64,000 nucleotides of DNA, from assembly GCF_040412085.2 (NCBI RefSeq), contig NZ_CP115920.1:2232001-2296000 (forward strand), read 5' to 3'. Below the pieces are notes generated by a model that was not told the DNA's origin, ran no database searches, and worked only from the letters and a program-made list of their open reading frames with translations. Each line of letters starts with the position of its first letter. Within the stretch, counting starts at the first letter, position 1. Shown piece after piece: positions 62,051-64,000 of the stretch. A program made the position numbers and the translations under genes. Origin of the DNA: Vibrio sp. CB1-14. GTDB lineage: Bacteria > Pseudomonadota > Gammaproteobacteria > Enterobacterales > Vibrionaceae.

Positions 62051-63073
62051 ATGGCGGTATGGAAAACCATCTTGATAGGTTTGGCTGGAGCATTGCTCGC
62101 GAGCCCTATCCCACTGCCATTGTCTGAACTGTTCGCTGCAGCGTTTGCAACCATCGTTTACCTGCGGTGCAGTCATCAAAACATCAAGCTTCCCGACTTC
62201 ATTCTCACTCTCATCCAATTGATACTTGGTCTGAGTATTGGAATCACGGTTCCCGTCGCTGAGCTAACTGGTTCATTCTCCCTGCCGCTGTTTTTTGGTT
62301 TGGTGCTATGCATGCTTTCACAAACAACCGTAAACTTTCTCTGGCTTTACAAACGAGAAAAATGGACACCTTTTGAATCCTTGCTCGGCGCAATCCCAGG
62401 CGCCATGGCTGCAATATTGGTAATAAGTGAGGGGCAAGAAAAACCGTCTCCTAAAATTGTTTTTTCGCATTCTATTCGCCTATTGCTACTGGTGGTATTG
62501 GCGGGAGTCATCGCTTCAACAGGCGAAGACAGTGCCTCAACACTTAGCCAATCATTTAGCATTGCTCTGATTGGACATCTCGCGTTTCTCGCTGTCACAA
62601 GCTTTTTAATCGGTAAACTATTGGGAAAATTTGGGATACCTGCGCCCTATTTGTTGACCAGCCTAATCACGGCAGCGATCTATCATAGCGCGCTGCCAAC
62701 ACTCAATTTAAACGTTCCAGAGTCTCTGATTATGTTTGCTACCGCTATATTGGGCGTACTGATTGGGGGGCGTTTGGCACCAACAACGTGGCGAGAAGCG
62801 CTGAGCTATTCTAAGGCAGGATTTATTGTGACGTTACTAGGTGTGAGTGTCACATTATGCTTTGCTGCCGCTTTCCACACCTTTACGGGCGTAGATTGGC
62901 AGGTGCTATTGCTTGCTTGGGTACCAGGGAGTGTGGAAGCGATGACCGCCGTGGCGCTGTTATTGGGGCTTGAGCCTGCCTTTGTCGCGATAAACCATGT
63001 TATGCGGTTGATGATGTTGTACATGATGCCCGCTGCGTTAAAATCCCCTCTGATACGTCTAAGTAGAATGTAG
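62051..63073 (+). CDS. AbrB-family membrane protein (putative transporter)
   Basis: A 340-residue inner-membrane protein of about ten helices built from two related halves, the AbrB duplication fold (SLLGAIPGAMAAILVISE in half one, LLAWVPGSVEAMTAVALLLGLEPAFV in half two). Members were once annotated as ammonia monooxygenase regulators; transport function is suspected. AGGAATAG precedes the ATG. Substrate unknown. Confidence 0.82.
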   Translation: MAVWKTILIGLAGALLASPIPLPLSELFAAAFATIVYLRCSHQNIKLPDFILTLIQLILGLSIGITVPVAELTGSFSLPLFFGLVLCMLSQTTVNFLWLYKREKWTPFESLLGAIPGAMAAILVISEGQEKPSPKIVFSHSIRLLLLVVLAGVIASTGEDSASTLSQSFSIALIGHLAFLAVTSFLIGKLLGKFGIPAPYLLTSLITAAIYHSALPTLNLNVPESLIMFATAILGVLIGGRLAPTTWREALSYSKAGFIVTLLGVSVTLCFAAAFHTFTGVDWQVLLLAWVPGSVEAMTAVALLLGLEPAFVAINHVMRLMMLYMMPAALKSPLIRLSRM

Positions 63074-63100
63074 CCAACAGCGGGTCTACTATGAAATAGT

Positions 63101-64000
63101 CTAGTCGTAATAAAGACCTAAATCTGCATCCTTTTCAAACGTTCGTGTGGCTCGAGGCTGCGTAGTTTGTCGTCCTTGTCGCTGCAAATAAGCATGTTCA
63201 CTGTTCGATGCAATGCCCGCTGCAACCATTCCAAATTCGACACTACGTTGCCAATTCGCACTTTGTAAGTAGCCATGTACTAACCCGGCTAACAGCCCTT
63301 CTTGTCCGTCGGTTTTAAGGCTCAAACTAGAGTCACTGCGATTGTGAAAGTGTCCCTTTTTTTCCTGACTTGAGTACACGCCCTGCGCACCAAGATTTAT
63401 TACCAGTTGCTTAACTCCCATCTCATGTAACTTGTGGGCAATTTGGGGCAGTCGAATTCGCTTGGAAGAATCTACGCCTGCTAGCAGTTCCGCCTCAGCC
63501 AGTTCCAACTTCAACGTATGTATGCACGATAAGTAAGGCTTAATTTTTTCTGCTTTCAATACCGAAACAGGATCGACAAAAATAGGCTTCGAAGCTTGAG
63601 TTTGAAATAGATATTCCAACGCGGAATCACTTAAATTTGCATCGATAGCAATGACAGTAGCACGGTTTAGCAACGGTGCTCGCTTTGCTAGTTGCTGAGC
63701 ATTGAGTTCGTTAAACAGCGACATATCGTTGAGAGCAAGCTGCAACGTGCCATCTGGCCCGTGAATTGAAAGATAGGTACTGGTAGCTTGGTTCGATGTC
63801 ACCAAACAGTGTTCTATCCCTACATCCGCATCACGACAGGAGTCTAGTAGCTGTTCACCCCACGAATCATCGCCCACGGCACTGACAAACTCGACTTTAG
63901 TTCCGAGTTGCGCAAGACTTTCGGCTATGTTCCTTCCAATGCCTCCTGCACTGGCAGTAAGAGCCCCCGGATTAGAGCTGCCCATCACCAAATCCGAGGT
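63101..64000 (-). CDS. PfkB-family kinase, PsuK-like, incomplete at the window edge and with degraded motifs
   Basis: Resembles pseudouridine kinase (PsuK): SAGGIGRNIAESLAQLG, FVSAVGDDSWGEQLL and STYLSIHGPDGTLQLALNDM align well with that family. The 300 codons shown lack the start, which lies beyond base 64000 on the left of the protein. Two catalytic motifs are abnormal: the KPNxxE motif reads KLELAEAE (Asn lost) and the anion-hole/catalytic TGAGDA motif reads TDGQEG (GAGD lost, catalytic Asp replaced by Glu). The frame stays open, so the protein may be a degenerate kinase or a binding protein. Confidence 0.78.
   Translation of the reverse strand, partial: TSDLVMGSSNPGALTASAGGIGRNIAESLAQLGTKVEFVSAVGDDSWGEQLLDSCRDADVGIEHCLVTSNQATSTYLSIHGPDGTLQLALNDMSLFNELNAQQLAKRAPLLNRATVIAIDANLSDSALEYLFQTQASKPIFVDPVSVLKAEKIKPYLSCIHTLKLELAEAELLAGVDSSKRIRLPQIAHKLHEMGVKQLVINLGAQGVYSSQEKKGHFHNRSDSSLSLKTDGQEGLLAGLVHGYLQSANWQRSVEFGMVAAGIASNSEHAYLQRQGRQTTQPRATRTFEKDADLGLYYD

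Noticed and set aside
61898..62218. 106-codon leftward frame overlapping the AbrB-family start
   Set aside because: Conflicts with a better gene on the plus strand and has no recognisable protein features.
1..64000. CRISPR arrays, insertion sequences, prophage or integron cassettes
   Set aside because: No regularly spaced repeats, transposase, integrase or phage genes were seen on reading both strands.

Overview
The window looks like chromosomal DNA of a marine gammaproteobacterium, most probably a Vibrio or close relative. The evidence is gene content and protein resemblance judged by eye: tandem Val tRNAs, MetA with MetJ boxes, FadD, RlmF, TyrR, GlpD/GlpK with GlpR operators, Zwf/Gnd, a YnjBCDF transporter set, DUF3081/DUF3859/DUF2947 proteins and a Vibrio-type porin. 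No species or replicon can be fixed. No insertion sequence, prophage, integron or CRISPR array is visible; nearly all of the DNA is ordinary, densely coded chromosome.

Layout. 1-4.9 kb: a polysaccharide locus with a secreted GH9 beta-glucanase and a GH16 lipoprotein whose domain order is circularly permuted, then an unknown lipoprotein. 5.0-5.3 kb: two tRNA-Val(GAC) genes. 5.4-14.3 kb: housekeeping and small-family genes (DUF2726/zinc-ribbon protein, Blc lipocalin, metallo-beta-lactamase fold protein, GDPD phosphodiesterase, LysR/EamA pair, PepT-like peptidase, RRF_GI, DUF3859, P-loop kinase, MetA, DUF3081). 14.3-22.4 kb: FadD, a PilW-like TPR lipoprotein, RlmF, YgjP-like peptidase, PBP5/6 carboxypeptidase, a PAS-PAS-GGDEF protein and two small proteins. 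22.6-30.7 kb: ynjBCDF, an unknown exported protein, an AraC regulator facing a serine hydrolase, and YajD.

30.8-35.9 kb is the most unusual part: a flavin/ferredoxin-type reductase divergent from a MetR-like regulator, followed by DUF1852 (MesX), a MetE-catalytic-domain-only 'core' methionine synthase (MesD) and a TauE/SafE permease. MesD/MesX is an oxygen-dependent route to methionine that uses neither methyl-folate nor cobalamin and whose methyl donor is not known to me. Here the mesD reading frame has a TAA four codons after its best start.

35.9-48.8 kb: DkgB, an unknown small protein, gnd and zwf lacking the usual pgl between them, then a co-oriented LacI - porin - double SnoaL-like protein - MFS module of unknown substrate, divergent across a CRP-site-rich gap from an SSS symporter plus L-serine dehydratase operon. 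48.8-53.6 kb: DUF2947, then tyrR-rimJ-HD phosphohydrolase overlapping end to end, a STAS protein and a second EamA exporter. 53.6-57.5 kb: glpD and glpK divergent over GlpR operators, and a small membrane protein. 57.6-64.0 kb: an S33 peptidase, a LysR/dadA pair, a HAD phosphatase, an AbrB-family membrane protein and a truncated (window edge) PsuK-like PfkB kinase whose nucleotide/catalytic motifs are degraded.

Main themes are central carbon flow (pentose phosphate, glycerol, serine), sulfur amino acid synthesis (MetA under MetJ; MesX/MesD under a MetR-like regulator) and beta-glucan use. All family names come from recognition of motifs in the translated sequence, not from searches.
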